A DNA stretch of 64,000 bases from a virus, in IMG/VR virus record IMGVR_UViG_3300031885_000005, positions 1 through 64,000 of that record; one strand, written 5' to 3'. Below, one piece after another: positions 8,756 to 16,531 of this stretch. Both the position numbers and the translations under genes were made by a program. The notes beneath the pieces were generated by a model, which worked only from the letters and a program-made list of their open reading frames with translations, was not told where the DNA came from and searched no databases. Position 1 is the first letter of the stretch. Each line of letters starts with the position of its first letter.

Positions 8756-10122
8756 TGAATGATAAAAAACAGGTAGCAAATTTTCTTTTGGAAATTGCTA
8801 AAACTTCTAAAACAGATTTTATTGATGATGCCAAAATTGATAAAGAAATAATAGAAGCAGCTAAGAAAATAAATTTAATTTTGCCCAATTCGGATATATC
8901 GGTATTCCGTACAGTCTGGGCTGAAATTGACAAAAAAAATTTAAATGGTGTTATTCTTCCTCGTAAAGTAGTTGAAGATGGTTTACAGACTATTTTATTT
9001 AAACAATGTAACTGGGAACACGAAGGTGCCTATAATATATGTGGTGTAACTATATCAGCAAAAATAAACGGTGATAAAATAGAAACTATTAATATTTTTT
9101 ATAAATCATTATTTCCCGATAAATTTGAAGAATTGAAAGAGAAAATAAAGTCTGGAGAAGCAGCAGTCTCTTTTGAAATATGGTCGATTGACCCTGAGAC
9201 AAAAAAATCAACGATTAAAGTTTTAGCAGATGGAACAAAAGAGTTTATTAAAATGATTGTGCATGGCACAGGAGTTCTTCTTTGCAATCCTCCAGCGTGC
9301 CCTCGTGCAAAAATTTTCTCTCTTGTAGCAAAAAAAGAATTACAGAAAGCAGAACAGATAGTAAATAATGTATTTGAGCAAGACCTTGTTTATGCTCAAT
9401 TAGCAATTGAAGAGCCAAAATGCCTCAATTGCGGAAATTGCAAAAAGGAGGAATTTATTGTGGAAGAATTAGAAAACAAACAAATTTCCGAAGAACCCAA
9501 GACTGAAGAAAAAGCAACCGAAACCAAGACCGAACAGGTCGCTGAAACGAAAGTTGAAGAACCTAAAGTCGAAGAAACAAAAACGGAAGTAGCTCAACCA
9601 TTAGAAATAGTTGAGCCAAAAATTATAGTTAAAGTTACTCGTATTCATAGTGATGTTTCTATAGATACTTATATTGATGGAACCCCATCTGGAACTTCTC
9701 AAGGAAAAAGTACTTCAAAAACTATAACTGAGTATAAAGATGGAACGCAAGATGTAATAGAATCAGAATCAGAATATAAACAAAAATATGATTTAGCTCA
9801 ATTAGAAGAGGCAGTAAATAAAGCTAAAGAAGAATTAGCAAATCTTCATAAAGCCGAACTTGAAACCAAAACTAATGAGATTAAAGTTGATTTAGAAAAA
9901 AAGATAACCGATAAAGAAACAGAAATAACAAATCTGAAACAAGAACTTGTAGCGAAAGCTCAAGAGATTGCCGAATTAACTAAACCAGTTGAAGAGGCAT
10001 CAACTACTCAGGCAAGTCTTGATGTAGGCAATGTTGAAGTTGCAAAAGCAAAAGATAAAAAAGAAATTGAAGAAGCAAAAGAAAATATTAATACATTAAT
10101 CTCAAATAAACACAAAAAATAA
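8755..10122 (+). CDS. Prohead protease-scaffold fusion
   Basis: A 455-residue protein between portal and major capsid, where head proteases are found. Residues 45-200 form a compact alpha/beta domain with H89 (CNWEHEG) and S139 (AAVSFEIWS), spaced as in His/Ser prohead proteases of the XkdF/S78 type. From about residue 235 the protein becomes Glu/Lys-rich and, after a short beta segment, ends in a long coiled coil, as scaffolds do. A CLNCGNC cysteine cluster marks the junction. An internal start with its own ribosome binding site lies exactly there. The protease role is inferred from position and the two candidate residues. Confidence 0.65.
   Translation: MNDKKQVANFLLEIAKTSKTDFIDDAKIDKEIIEAAKKINLILPNSDISVFRTVWAEIDKKNLNGVILPRKVVEDGLQTILFKQCNWEHEGAYNICGVTISAKINGDKIETINIFYKSLFPDKFEELKEKIKSGEAAVSFEIWSIDPETKKSTIKVLADGTKEFIKMIVHGTGVLLCNPPACPRAKIFSLVAKKELQKAEQIVNNVFEQDLVYAQLAIEEPKCLNCGNCKKEEFIVEELENKQISEEPKTEEKATETKTEQVAETKVEEPKVEETKTEVAQPLEIVEPKIIVKVTRIHSDVSIDTYIDGTPSGTSQGKSTSKTITEYKDGTQDVIESESEYKQKYDLAQLEEAVNKAKEELANLHKAELETKTNEIKVDLEKKITDKETEITNLKQELVAKAQEIAELTKPVEEASTTQASLDVGNVEVAKAKDKKEIEEAKENINTLISNKHKK
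9447..9462 (+). promoter_or_regulatory. Internal ribosome binding site and GTG start for a nested scaffold
   Basis: GGAGG at 9447-9451 is followed after eight bases by GTG at 9460-9462, in the frame of the protease-scaffold gene. The site falls at the protease/scaffold junction, which argues that it is used. Confidence 0.6.
9460..10122 (+). CDS. Nested scaffold protein, in-frame internal start
   Basis: Translation from the internal GTG would give a 220-residue acidic, Glu/Lys-rich protein holding only the scaffold part: an acidic tract to about residue 55, a short beta segment (VTRIHSDVSIDTYIDG), and a C-terminal coiled coil. The plan copies phage lambda, where the Nu3 scaffold is made from an internal start in the C protease gene. 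Free scaffold would form the procapsid core, and the full-length fusion would bring the protease into it. The start is supported by sequence; its use in the cell is inferred. Confidence 0.55.
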   Translation: MEELENKQISEEPKTEEKATETKTEQVAETKVEEPKVEETKTEVAQPLEIVEPKIIVKVTRIHSDVSIDTYIDGTPSGTSQGKSTSKTITEYKDGTQDVIESESEYKQKYDLAQLEEAVNKAKEELANLHKAELETKTNEIKVDLEKKITDKETEITNLKQELVAKAQEIAELTKPVEEASTTQASLDVGNVEVAKAKDKKEIEEAKENINTLISNKHKK

Positions 10123-10170
10123 TTCCTATAGATATTAGGAATAAGTAAAAGGCGAAAAACGCCTGACTTA
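10123..10170 (+). other. Two tandem hairpins in the leader of the major capsid gene
   Basis: TTCCTA (10123-10128) pairs with TAGGAA (10136-10141). Just after it, TAAGT and AGGCG pair around an AAAAA loop with CGCCT and ACTTA (10142-10170). The pair sits in the 86-base gap before the capsid gene, and no T-run follows. Likely roles are mRNA 5' end protection or a processing site for the capsid transcript. Confidence 0.5.
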
Positions 10171-10208
10171 AAAGATAGAAAAAAATAAATAAGATAACGG
10201 AGAAAAAA

Positions 10209-11147
10209 ATGGACACAGTTATTGAGAGAGCGTATCAGTTAATTAATACACCTATCGATTCTAACCTTAGAGTTCCTTTTGAGTTAGTAGATATTGTTGA
10301 TTATAACGAAGCTGAACCAGGTGAGACAGTAGAATATTTTGCTGCCGATAGTTCTGCGGTTGATGGAATTTATGAAGTTACTGATAGTGTTTTAACTTAT
10401 CATAAAATAGGCTTGAGAGATGCAGTTGCTATATCATTTACAGGTTTAAATTCCAAGTTAGAGACTATTTTACTTGATGAGATTATGAATTCTAAAGACC
10501 AGACAGCTTTAGCGGTAAAGAAAGATTCTATTATTCGTTCTATGGATAAAGATGAAATTCGTAGAGTTCTTGCTGCTATCGTAGCTCTTGATGGAGACAC
10601 AGGTGAAGCTAACCAGGAAGTTGAAGCTGAAACGGGAGATGATATTTTAAGGTTAATTATAAAAATGGCGAATAAAATTACTGATTATGCAACCGATTCA
10701 GTTCTTTTACTCGGCGCAGATGCTTATGCTAAGTATGTAGATTATGATTTGGACAATGCGGATAATTTTCATTTTCCATTTCCTATCGCTGCTGAATTAG
10801 CAAAAAGAGGAATTAATAAAATTATAAAAGTTATTGGTGAGTTGGATACTGGCGAAACTGGAGCAACACAACTCTTAGATGCAAAATTAGGCATTTTGGT
10901 TGGTCGTAATTCCAATTTGGTAAAAGGCAAACCAGTAAAGATGATGAGACGTAAATTTTCTGCCGAAATTGCTGCAAGAGCTGGTGCTAAAGAGGGTGAT
11001 GTTCGTTTAGTAAATATAGCTGATGTTCCTCAACCAGTTAATGGTGGAAACGTTTTGGGTTATGCGGTTTATGGTTATGAACAGTTAGCACAGGTTATTA
11101 CAAATTATAGAGCACTCTGCTGGTCAGATTTTACAAAAGTTCTATAA
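10209..11147 (+). CDS. Major capsid protein, HK97-type
   Basis: A 312-residue protein placed right after the protease-scaffold gene, with a CGGAG ribosome site. It has no long charged N-terminal delta region, which fits a separately made scaffold. The layout fits HK97-fold shells: an E-loop-like region about residues 35-75 (EAEPGETVEYFAAD), a spine helix rich in charged residues (about 85-125), an A-domain with DSVLLLGADAYAKYV, and a C-terminal YEQLAQVITNYRALCWSDF. It is flanked by RNA hairpins on both sides, which fits a message that must be abundant. Identification is by position and architecture. Confidence 0.75.
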   Translation: MDTVIERAYQLINTPIDSNLRVPFELVDIVDYNEAEPGETVEYFAADSSAVDGIYEVTDSVLTYHKIGLRDAVAISFTGLNSKLETILLDEIMNSKDQTALAVKKDSIIRSMDKDEIRRVLAAIVALDGDTGEANQEVEAETGDDILRLIIKMANKITDYATDSVLLLGADAYAKYVDYDLDNADNFHFPFPIAAELAKRGINKIIKVIGELDTGETGATQLLDAKLGILVGRNSNLVKGKPVKMMRRKFSAEIAARAGAKEGDVRLVNIADVPQPVNGGNVLGYAVYGYEQLAQVITNYRALCWSDFTKVL

Positions 11148-11155
11148 TTTCTTTT

Positions 11156-11200
11156 AGTATAAAGGAGGGGGATTTTTCCCCCTCCCCATAAATTTATACT
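11156..11200 (+). other. Strong stem-loop after the major capsid gene
   Basis: A perfect nine-base-pair stem GGAGGGGGA/TCCCCCTCC closes on a TTTT loop (11164-11185). Outside it, AGTATAAA (11156-11163) pairs with TTTATACT (11193-11200) after a seven-base bulge. This is the most GC-rich structure for kilobases around. No T-run follows, so it looks more like a 3' mRNA stabiliser or processing signal than a classical terminator; partial termination is possible. Confidence 0.7.
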
Positions 11201-11210
11201 GAAAGGGAAA

Positions 11211-11705
11211 ATGATACAACGCATAAATTATAAAAAATTAATTGACATTTATGATTTTGTTCTTACTTGTAAAGACCGATACGAAGACTTTTATATAACA
11301 AAAGAAAACAAAAGATTATTCTTAACCGATATAAAGATTGCAGAAAAAACGATAAAATATAATGAAATTTATGCTCTTTATAATAAAGGAATTCAGGGTC
11401 TTTTGATGATAACAAGGGATAAAGGCTTTCGCCCCTACTTAAAAATACTGGCAGTAGACTCCAAGATAGAATGGAACTTATTACGGTTTTTTTCTTGGAA
11501 CTTTTACGATGAAATCTACGCCAAATTAAAAATATCGAATCCATTGGTCAGGACATTGCAAAAGCAAAATAGAACAACTAAGAAATTAATTTTTGGATTT
11601 ATTAATAAAGGAAATCGGGGAGCAGAAGTTTTGCTCTTTCGCCCCAAACAAGAAAGAAGAATAATTAAAGGAGAAGAAAAAAATGACTCCGAATATAGTA
11701 CTTAA
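11211..11705 (+). CDS. Unknown head-region protein, weak GNAT-like look
   Basis: A 164-residue protein between the capsid and neck genes. The central strand-helix pattern (LLMITRDKGFRPYLKILAV), then ISNPLVRTLQKQ and a closing FGFINKGNRGAEVLLF, recalls the second half of GNAT acetyltransferases. No clear acetyl-CoA loop of the R/Q-x-x-G-x-G/A type is seen, so this may be a degenerate or unrelated fold. It overlaps the next gene by 23 bases and shares its operon. An accessory or internal head protein is the safest guess. Confidence 0.4.
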   Translation: MIQRINYKKLIDIYDFVLTCKDRYEDFYITKENKRLFLTDIKIAEKTIKYNEIYALYNKGIQGLLMITRDKGFRPYLKILAVDSKIEWNLLRFFSWNFYDEIYAKLKISNPLVRTLQKQNRTTKKLIFGFINKGNRGAEVLLFRPKQERRIIKGEEKNDSEYST

Positions 11706-12279
11706 ACTTCGCAATTTGGTTCAAGATAACCTTAAATCTCGCAATTATAGTAGAACTTTTTATACTTCGAAAATTTTCTTACTCGAAGATGCCAATGTAA
11801 TTGACCCTGTAATTATTGAAAGAAACGGAGAAGAATGGGAAAGTGAAAATTATGAATACAATCATGATACTGGAAAATTAGTTATTCATGAAGTATCAAC
11901 AGGAGAAGAATTAGTTCCTGGAGAGAATTTAATAATTTCCTATAGTTGTTATGAAAAATATTCTACATCTGAATTAGAAACTTATATAAAAAATACTTTT
12001 TATTATTTGTCATTATTTGGGTATGAAACTTTTACTTTGGAAACTGGAGATACAATAGCCCCAGAACCTACAGAAGTCCAAGAAAATTTAATCGCTTTAG
12101 TGGCTTCTATTTTAATAAAGGGAACAATAAAGTCTTATCGTACACCTGAATTTACTATTCAATTTTCGGACAATTTATCCATAGAAGATAAAATAAAAAA
12201 ATTAGTAGATGATTTTGATAAGAGTTACGGAAATATTACATACATCGACCTTACAGAATCGGCATCCGACGAGGATTAA
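11683..12279 (+). CDS. Head-tail connector or adaptor candidate
   Basis: A 198-residue protein first in the neck block, with AAAGGAGAAG before its ATG inside the preceding gene. A beta N-terminal half (FLLEDANVIDP, then LVIHEVSTGEELVPGENLIISY) is followed by helices (TSELETYIKNTFYYLS) and a helical C-terminal part with an acidic end. Size, place and order match an adaptor that binds under the portal. No family was recognised with certainty; the call is positional. Confidence 0.45.
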   Translation: MTPNIVLKLRNLVQDNLKSRNYSRTFYTSKIFLLEDANVIDPVIIERNGEEWESENYEYNHDTGKLVIHEVSTGEELVPGENLIISYSCYEKYSTSELETYIKNTFYYLSLFGYETFTLETGDTIAPEPTEVQENLIALVASILIKGTIKSYRTPEFTIQFSDNLSIEDKIKKLVDDFDKSYGNITYIDLTESASDED

Positions 12280-12282
12280 AAA

Positions 12283-12435
12283 ATGGAAGAAAAAAGAGTG
12301 GTCGAAGTTTGGGATTGGTGGCTTGTCCGAGAAACCCAAATGGCTTATTGTCTTGGTTCTGTAGATGGTACTTTATATTTTTGTGAAAGTATGATTCAAG
12401 AATTACCAAAAGACGAGGAAGAAGATGCAAGATAA
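12283..12435 (+). CDS. Small protein of 50 residues in the neck block
   Basis: A compact frame starting three bases after the preceding stop and overlapping the next gene by 11 bases, so it fits the tight operon. It is Trp-rich near the start (VWDWWLVRE) and acidic at the end (KDEEEDAR). It resembles no family I know. Translation is likely from spacing and from filling an otherwise empty gap. Confidence 0.55.
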   Translation: MEEKRVVEVWDWWLVRETQMAYCLGSVDGTLYFCESMIQELPKDEEEDAR

Positions 12436-12805
12436 ACGAATAGATTTGTTTGGATTGTTAAAACAGGAAGGTAAACTTACTAAGATTTTAGTTATTCCTG
12501 GGATAGCAAAAGAAATTGACCCAATTTCCCATGAAAAAGGCGAAGAGTTATTAAATCCATTAGCAATCGATGCTTTTGTTAGACAAATAACTCCAGAAGC
12601 AATTGTTTGGAAATATTGGGGGCAAATCGAAAAAGATTCTTTGGAAATAATATGCGAAACCAGATGGTATGAAACTTTAAAAAGTGCAAAAAAAATTATA
12701 GTAAATGACCAGGAATACAAGACACTATTCTCGGATAAATCAGGATTTAATGTATTAAAAAGAGAGAATTATTTAATAGTTGTAATTGTTAGAGCGGATA
12801 AATAA
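12425..12805 (+). CDS. Neck protein, head-closure candidate
   Basis: A 126-residue alpha/beta protein with AAGACGAGGAAGA ahead of its ATG. The middle (GGQIEKDSLEII-like, actually WGQIEKDSLEIICETRWYETL) and a strand-rich end (YLIVVIVRADK) suit a small barrel-like head-closure protein. It lies between an adaptor candidate and an HK97 gp10-like gene. Its last base is shared with the next start codon. The role is inferred from gene order only. Confidence 0.4.
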   Translation: MQDKRIDLFGLLKQEGKLTKILVIPGIAKEIDPISHEKGEELLNPLAIDAFVRQITPEAIVWKYWGQIEKDSLEIICETRWYETLKSAKKIIVNDQEYKTLFSDKSGFNVLKRENYLIVVIVRADK

Positions 12806-13347
12806 TGCCACAAACATTTAGTATTAAAATTACAAAAAGAGGCAAAGACCTAAGACAATTTCTAAAAGAAATTTCTGGAAGAATCTATCCTGATTTGCAA
12901 AATGAAATTTTACTTTCTGCCGAGGCTACCGCAGATATAATGAGAAGAATTCTCGATGGTTCAGGTTATAATTTAAAAGCATTATCTGGAGCAATTGGAG
13001 TAGATATTCTTCGTTCAACAGGTGGTATTCATGTAGGAATAGGAAATATAGATTCTTTTCCATTAGGTCATGAAAGTGGAGCATCTTATTGGGAAGCATT
13101 TAATGATGGATTCAAAGTAACTCAAGCTAATATAGGCTATTTTGGTGATAGTTTTCGCAGACCAGAATCAGGTGGTTCAGGAGAGAAATGGCATCATACA
13201 GGAAAAGGTTCTGGATTCTTTTTAATGCAACCAAATAAAATAATTGAGCCTTTAAAATATGTTGATTTGGGATATGAGACTTTAGTTAAACATATAGAAA
13301 AAGAAATTTCAAAATTTGAAAAATCATTAGAATCGGCAGGAAAATAA
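12805..13347 (+). CDS. HK97 gp10-like neck/tail-completion protein
   Basis: A 180-residue protein in the usual gp10 position. The N-terminal helix (LRQFLKEISGRIYPDLQNEILLSA) is followed by a Gly/His-rich middle (GNIDSFPLGHESGASYWEAF and GEKWHHTGKGSGFFLM) and a C-terminal helix rich in Lys/Glu. This pattern of a helix, a Gly-rich aromatic loop and a helix recalls gp10-type proteins that join head and tail. It is translationally coupled by TAATG to the gene before. Confidence 0.5.
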   Translation: MPQTFSIKITKRGKDLRQFLKEISGRIYPDLQNEILLSAEATADIMRRILDGSGYNLKALSGAIGVDILRSTGGIHVGIGNIDSFPLGHESGASYWEAFNDGFKVTQANIGYFGDSFRRPESGGSGEKWHHTGKGSGFFLMQPNKIIEPLKYVDLGYETLVKHIEKEISKFEKSLESAGK

Positions 13348-13348
13348 A

Positions 13349-13843
13349 ATGTCAACAGAATCAAAATACGGAATTACAAGAAATATCGAAGCCTCAGTCA
13401 AAACTTGGCTTGAAGAAGAATTAGAAGACTATGGTTGGAAGTGTAGGGTTGAACTTGAGTTTTCCGAAGCATACAGAACTGCATTGCCTTTGCCATGTAT
13501 TGTAATCAATGCCGATGATAACCCAGATAAAAGAATAGAAATTGGAAGCAATCAATTATCTAATTATTTTAATATAGAGTTTAGAATTTTTGCTACAGGT
13601 AATGGACAACGACTCGACCTACGTGATTGGTTACGAGATAAAGTAATGGAAGGAATTCCTTATTATGAATTTGTTATAGATAATGATAATAATACAATAC
13701 AAAGCAACTCTCCTCTTGCAGGAAGAATAAGTATAATTGAAATTATTCAAAATAGACGAGAATTAAGAAATACTGACAACACCGACCAGAGGGATAGGTC
13801 GAGGCATTTACTTTCCTTCTCGACAAGAATAGTATTAATTTAA
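13349..13843 (+). CDS. Tail terminator/completion protein candidate
   Basis: A 164-residue protein next to the gp10-like gene. An initial helix (ASVKTWLEEELEDYGW) is followed by beta strands (LPLPCIVINADD, NYFNIEFRIFATG), a helix (LRDWLRDKVMEGI) and a final strand (LLSFSTRIVLI). This is the alpha/beta pattern of tail terminators that cap the tube. The order gp10-like, terminator, major tail protein is usual for siphoviruses. No database check was possible. Confidence 0.5.
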   Translation: MSTESKYGITRNIEASVKTWLEEELEDYGWKCRVELEFSEAYRTALPLPCIVINADDNPDKRIEIGSNQLSNYFNIEFRIFATGNGQRLDLRDWLRDKVMEGIPYYEFVIDNDNNTIQSNSPLAGRISIIEIIQNRRELRNTDNTDQRDRSRHLLSFSTRIVLI

Positions 13844-13853
13844 GGAGATAATT

Positions 13854-14072
13854 ATGAATTGGTTTTCATTAATAGGAGTTACTTTTTCGGTTTCTTCTGC
13901 TATTGTTAATGTAATTGTTTTATTAGCAGTTAAATTTAACGACCTCAAGCATGTTCAGAAGGATTTAGAAGAAATAAAAAAATCAATAGACTGTATTGAT
14001 AAAAAACTATATAAAAATGCAGAAAAGATTGGCGAAATTGAAGGTAGATGTTCTGCCAATCATCCGAAATAA
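13854..14072 (+). CDS. Small membrane protein with coiled coil
   Basis: A 72-residue protein with a strong AAGGAG site. One transmembrane helix (LIGVTFSVSSAIVNVIVLLAV, about residues 5-26) precedes a charged coiled coil with two cysteines. It resembles membrane-anchored accessory proteins such as XhlA-like hemolysin or spanin-like factors, but no lysis enzyme lies near. Its place between tail terminator and major tail protein is odd for such a protein. Function unknown. Confidence 0.6.
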   Translation: MNWFSLIGVTFSVSSAIVNVIVLLAVKFNDLKHVQKDLEEIKKSIDCIDKKLYKNAEKIGEIEGRCSANHPK

Positions 14073-14191
14073 AAAAGATAATAGTATGGTTGCTTGATAG
14101 ATATACAAGCGAATTCAAATTAGTATGGTATTACGATTCATTGATTAATTTTTTCTATGAAGAGAAAAATTTACCAATAATCAATGGCTAA
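14048..14191 (+). CDS. Possible 47-residue overlapping protein
   Basis: An ATG at 14048 inside the preceding gene opens a frame that runs through most of the 167-base gap. The product is aromatic and hydrophobic in the middle (IIVWLLDRYTSEF, WYYDSLINFFYEE). A GAAGG lies only about four bases before the ATG, so initiation may be weak. It would account for a gap that is otherwise unexplained in a genome with few gaps. Confidence 0.4.
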   Translation: MFCQSSEIKKIIVWLLDRYTSEFKLVWYYDSLINFFYEEKNLPIING

Positions 14192-14239
14192 TGAAGAGCA
14201 AAAAATCGTAATTAATTTTTAAACAAAGGAGATATAAAG

Positions 14240-15466
14240 ATGATAAAAGGAAATGCTACAGAACCAAGGGCATACCCTTGGAATTCAGCAAGACAACCTG
14301 AACAGATTAACCGCCTAAATGAATTAACGGGCAATGTTACTCTTAATCAGGAAAAGATGTATGAAGTTGGAAGAGCACTTAAACTTGGTGTTCGTAAACT
14401 TACTCCAGCAACTCCAATTACACTTAATCAAAATGAAAATCTTACTATGGATTTTTGGAGAGTACTGGCAAATAAAGTTGACCCAGGTACAGGCGGTGAA
14501 GTAAAAATTGATTTAGATGACATTAAGGGAGAAAGAATAGACATTAGTGCATCCCTTACTGATGAAGACGAATCATTTAAAGGTACTGTTTATTTTTCCA
14601 ATATGAGGGTAAATAATTTTGCTATTAATATCGGAAATCCAGATGCTAAAATAGAAAGAACTTTTGATTTAGTTGGAGAATATTGCAGAGTCATAGTTGA
14701 TAATTATTTGGCTTATGCGGAAAAAGTGGCTGTAGGCGCAAGTGAAGACATTACTTTTGGTGGAACAGGTGAACCTCCAGTTCCATTAGAAGATATTATT
14801 TTTAGAGTATTAAGAGTTAGTGACGATGCAGTTTCTGAAGTGGAATCTAATTCTTATTCTTATGTCGGGGAAACAGGTGGAATAGGAACTCTTACAGTAA
14901 CAGGATGTGAAGTAGATGATTTAATTAAAGTTTATTATCCTGCTGCGGATGCTTATACAGACCTTTGGGAAGATAATGTTATAGACCCCTTGGCGTGTTA
15001 TGCTGACCAATGTGAAATTTATTTAAGGATAGGAGAAGGTACTGCTCAAAAATTATACAGAATTCAGAGTGCAAATATTGCAGGAGCTTTTGATAGAAAA
15101 GATTATAAAGAAATAGGAAATAGAGATGTGGTTCAAACAGGAGTTAGTGCAAAAACAGTTACAGTAACATTAGGAAGAATTCTTGAAGATTTTACATTAG
15201 AACAAATCTTGGCTGATTTAGCAGACCCAAGCGATTCTAAAATAATAGATGTTGAAAAGTTATCTGCAAGTATTGGATTAGTTGTGAAAATGTATACAGA
15301 CAATTTGAAAACGGATTTTGCAATGGGAATTAGAATTGACAATTTATCACCCACTACATTAAAACCATTATCGGCGAAGCCCGAAGCCATGAACGAAGCA
15401 GAGAACGCTTTAGAGTCGGATAATTTTCTTGTAACTACATCAATTGATGATTTAGAATTAGTATAA
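14240..15466 (+). CDS. Major tail (tube) protein with inserted Ig-like domain
   Basis: A 408-residue protein with a full AAAGGAG site, after the tail terminator and followed by hairpins. The outer parts are beta-rich tube material (SASLTDEDESFKGTVYFS, then VTVTLGRILEDFTLEQIL and FAMGIRIDNLSPTTLKP). Residues about 175-245 (VEVESNSYSYV-like strand set, then GTLTVTGCEVDDLIKVYY) look like a separate Ig-like module, which would project from the tube. Such decoration is known in several siphoviral tube proteins. The call is by position, size and fold style. Confidence 0.6.
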   Translation: MIKGNATEPRAYPWNSARQPEQINRLNELTGNVTLNQEKMYEVGRALKLGVRKLTPATPITLNQNENLTMDFWRVLANKVDPGTGGEVKIDLDDIKGERIDISASLTDEDESFKGTVYFSNMRVNNFAINIGNPDAKIERTFDLVGEYCRVIVDNYLAYAEKVAVGASEDITFGGTGEPPVPLEDIIFRVLRVSDDAVSEVESNSYSYVGETGGIGTLTVTGCEVDDLIKVYYPAADAYTDLWEDNVIDPLACYADQCEIYLRIGEGTAQKLYRIQSANIAGAFDRKDYKEIGNRDVVQTGVSAKTVTVTLGRILEDFTLEQILADLADPSDSKIIDVEKLSASIGLVVKMYTDNLKTDFAMGIRIDNLSPTTLKPLSAKPEAMNEAENALESDNFLVTTSIDDLELV

Positions 15467-15473
15467 TAAAATA

Positions 15474-15500
15474 GAGAGGGATAGAGAAATCTTCCCTCTC
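15474..15500 (+). other. GAAA-tetraloop stem-loop after the major tail gene
   Basis: GAGAGGGA pairs with TCCCTCTC, a single T is bulged, then AGA pairs with TCT around a GAAA loop. The structure starts eight bases after the stop codon. GNRA loops give very stable RNA, and there is no T-run, so protection of the tail-protein message is the better guess. Confidence 0.65.
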
Positions 15501-15558
15501 CCAAAGTATTTTGTACGGTAAGGCATAATTAAAATTTCTCGAAATATTAAACACGCAG

Positions 15559-15606
15559 GGGAAGTGCCTTCTACCGTATATGGAAGAAGTAACACTTCCC
15601 TTTTTG
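15559..15606 (+). terminator. Rho-independent terminator downstream of major tail gene
   Basis: GGGAAGTG (15559-15566) pairs with CACTTCCC (15593-15600). A smaller inner stem (CTTC with GAAG) is possible in the loop, and TTTTT follows directly. TACGGTA (15513-15519) and TACCGTA (15572-15578) could pair as an alternative, which would compete with the inner stem. Partial read-through must occur if the tail-tip genes share this promoter. Confidence 0.7.
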
Positions 15607-15621
15607 CTAATGAGGAATAAA

Positions 15622-15882
15622 ATGTCTGACGAAAAATTAAATAATTTATTTGACCACATTATAAATAATGAAGCCAGGAAGACCGTAGGTATGACTCTGA
15701 AAAGAATAGAAATTTTTGTTGACCAAGCGCAAAAAGAAGGAAGGGATTATTTAACATTTAAGGAATTGGAATTGGTCAAATCCAGCATAAAAGAGGTAAT
15801 ATACGAGCAGTTTAGGAATGTGATAGATTTTATTAAAACAGGAAAATATTGTATGGAATTCAATCAAAAAAAGGAGAATTAA
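15622..15882 (+). CDS. Small tail protein, chaperone position
   Basis: The longest frame begins at 15580, inside the terminator, but the ATG at 15622 has TGAGG just upstream and is the likely start (86 residues). The protein is helical and charged, with no recognised domain. It ends at a TAA directly before the next ATG. A classical slippery A_AAA_AAG occurs at 15867-15873 just before the stop, but a -1 shift adds only a few residues. Position between tail tube and tape measure is where assembly chaperones lie. Confidence 0.5.
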   Translation: MSDEKLNNLFDHIINNEARKTVGMTLKRIEIFVDQAQKEGRDYLTFKELELVKSSIKEVIYEQFRNVIDFIKTGKYCMEFNQKKEN

Positions 15883-16530
15883 ATGGAAGAAAGTAAGGAA
15901 TTAATTAGAGTTGAAGAAGCACAGAAAATTGCTGAAGATTTAAAAGAAAAGTATGAGATAGAGAAACTCGCAGAAATGATAAAGAATAATTATATCTTAT
16001 TTACTTATAAAGATAAAGAATATAAAATTGGATTGCTCGACCAAAAAAGAAAAGACGAATTGGATTTGTTTCGTAGGCGTAAGTTTGGCGAATTATTGCA
16101 AGACAAGAACATTCTCTTTGAAAATGAAATGATTAAATTATACAAAGAAAAAGGAATTGATATAGAGGTAGAGATAAAAGAAAAAATCAAGAAAATAAAC
16201 ATAGAATTGAATGAGAATAATTTTAAGTTAGGAGAGGCTTTAGAGAAAAAAGACCCAGAATCTATTCTAAAAACTTATAGAGACGAAATAAAACGAATCC
16301 AGAATGAAATTGACGGATTGGTTATTCAAAAATCCAATTTGCTTGAGAATTCATTCGAAAAGACATTGGAAGGGCAAACGATAAAATATCTCTCTTATCT
16401 ATCTTTAGAAGTAAAAGTAGAAGATAAATTTGTGAAAGCCTTTGACAGTATAGATGAATTTTTGAAAACAGAAGATGAGTTAATCGGGAAGACAATAACA
16501 TACGCGATAACTATAAATTACAGAATATAA
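15883..16530 (+). CDS. Tail assembly chaperone candidate
   Basis: A 215-residue Glu/Lys-rich helical protein with AAAAAGGAG before its ATG. The N-terminal half includes a short beta segment (ILFTYKDKEYKIGLLDQKRKDELD) followed by long coiled-coil helices, ending in FVKAFDSIDEFLKTEDELIG. Tape-measure chaperones often have such a helical charged makeup. It is in the same frame as the preceding gene but separated by a stop, so no frameshift fusion is needed. Call by position. Confidence 0.45.
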   Translation: MEESKELIRVEEAQKIAEDLKEKYEIEKLAEMIKNNYILFTYKDKEYKIGLLDQKRKDELDLFRRRKFGELLQDKNILFENEMIKLYKEKGIDIEVEIKEKIKKINIELNENNFKLGEALEKKDPESILKTYRDEIKRIQNEIDGLVIQKSNLLENSFEKTLEGQTIKYLSYLSLEVKVEDKFVKAFDSIDEFLKTEDELIGKTITYAITINYRI

Positions 16531-16531
16531 A

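Noticed and set aside
15867-15873. Classical -1 slippery heptamer A_AAA_AAG
   Set aside because: A -1 shift gives only a few extra residues before a stop, and the next gene is in the original frame, so it cannot make a chaperone fusion.
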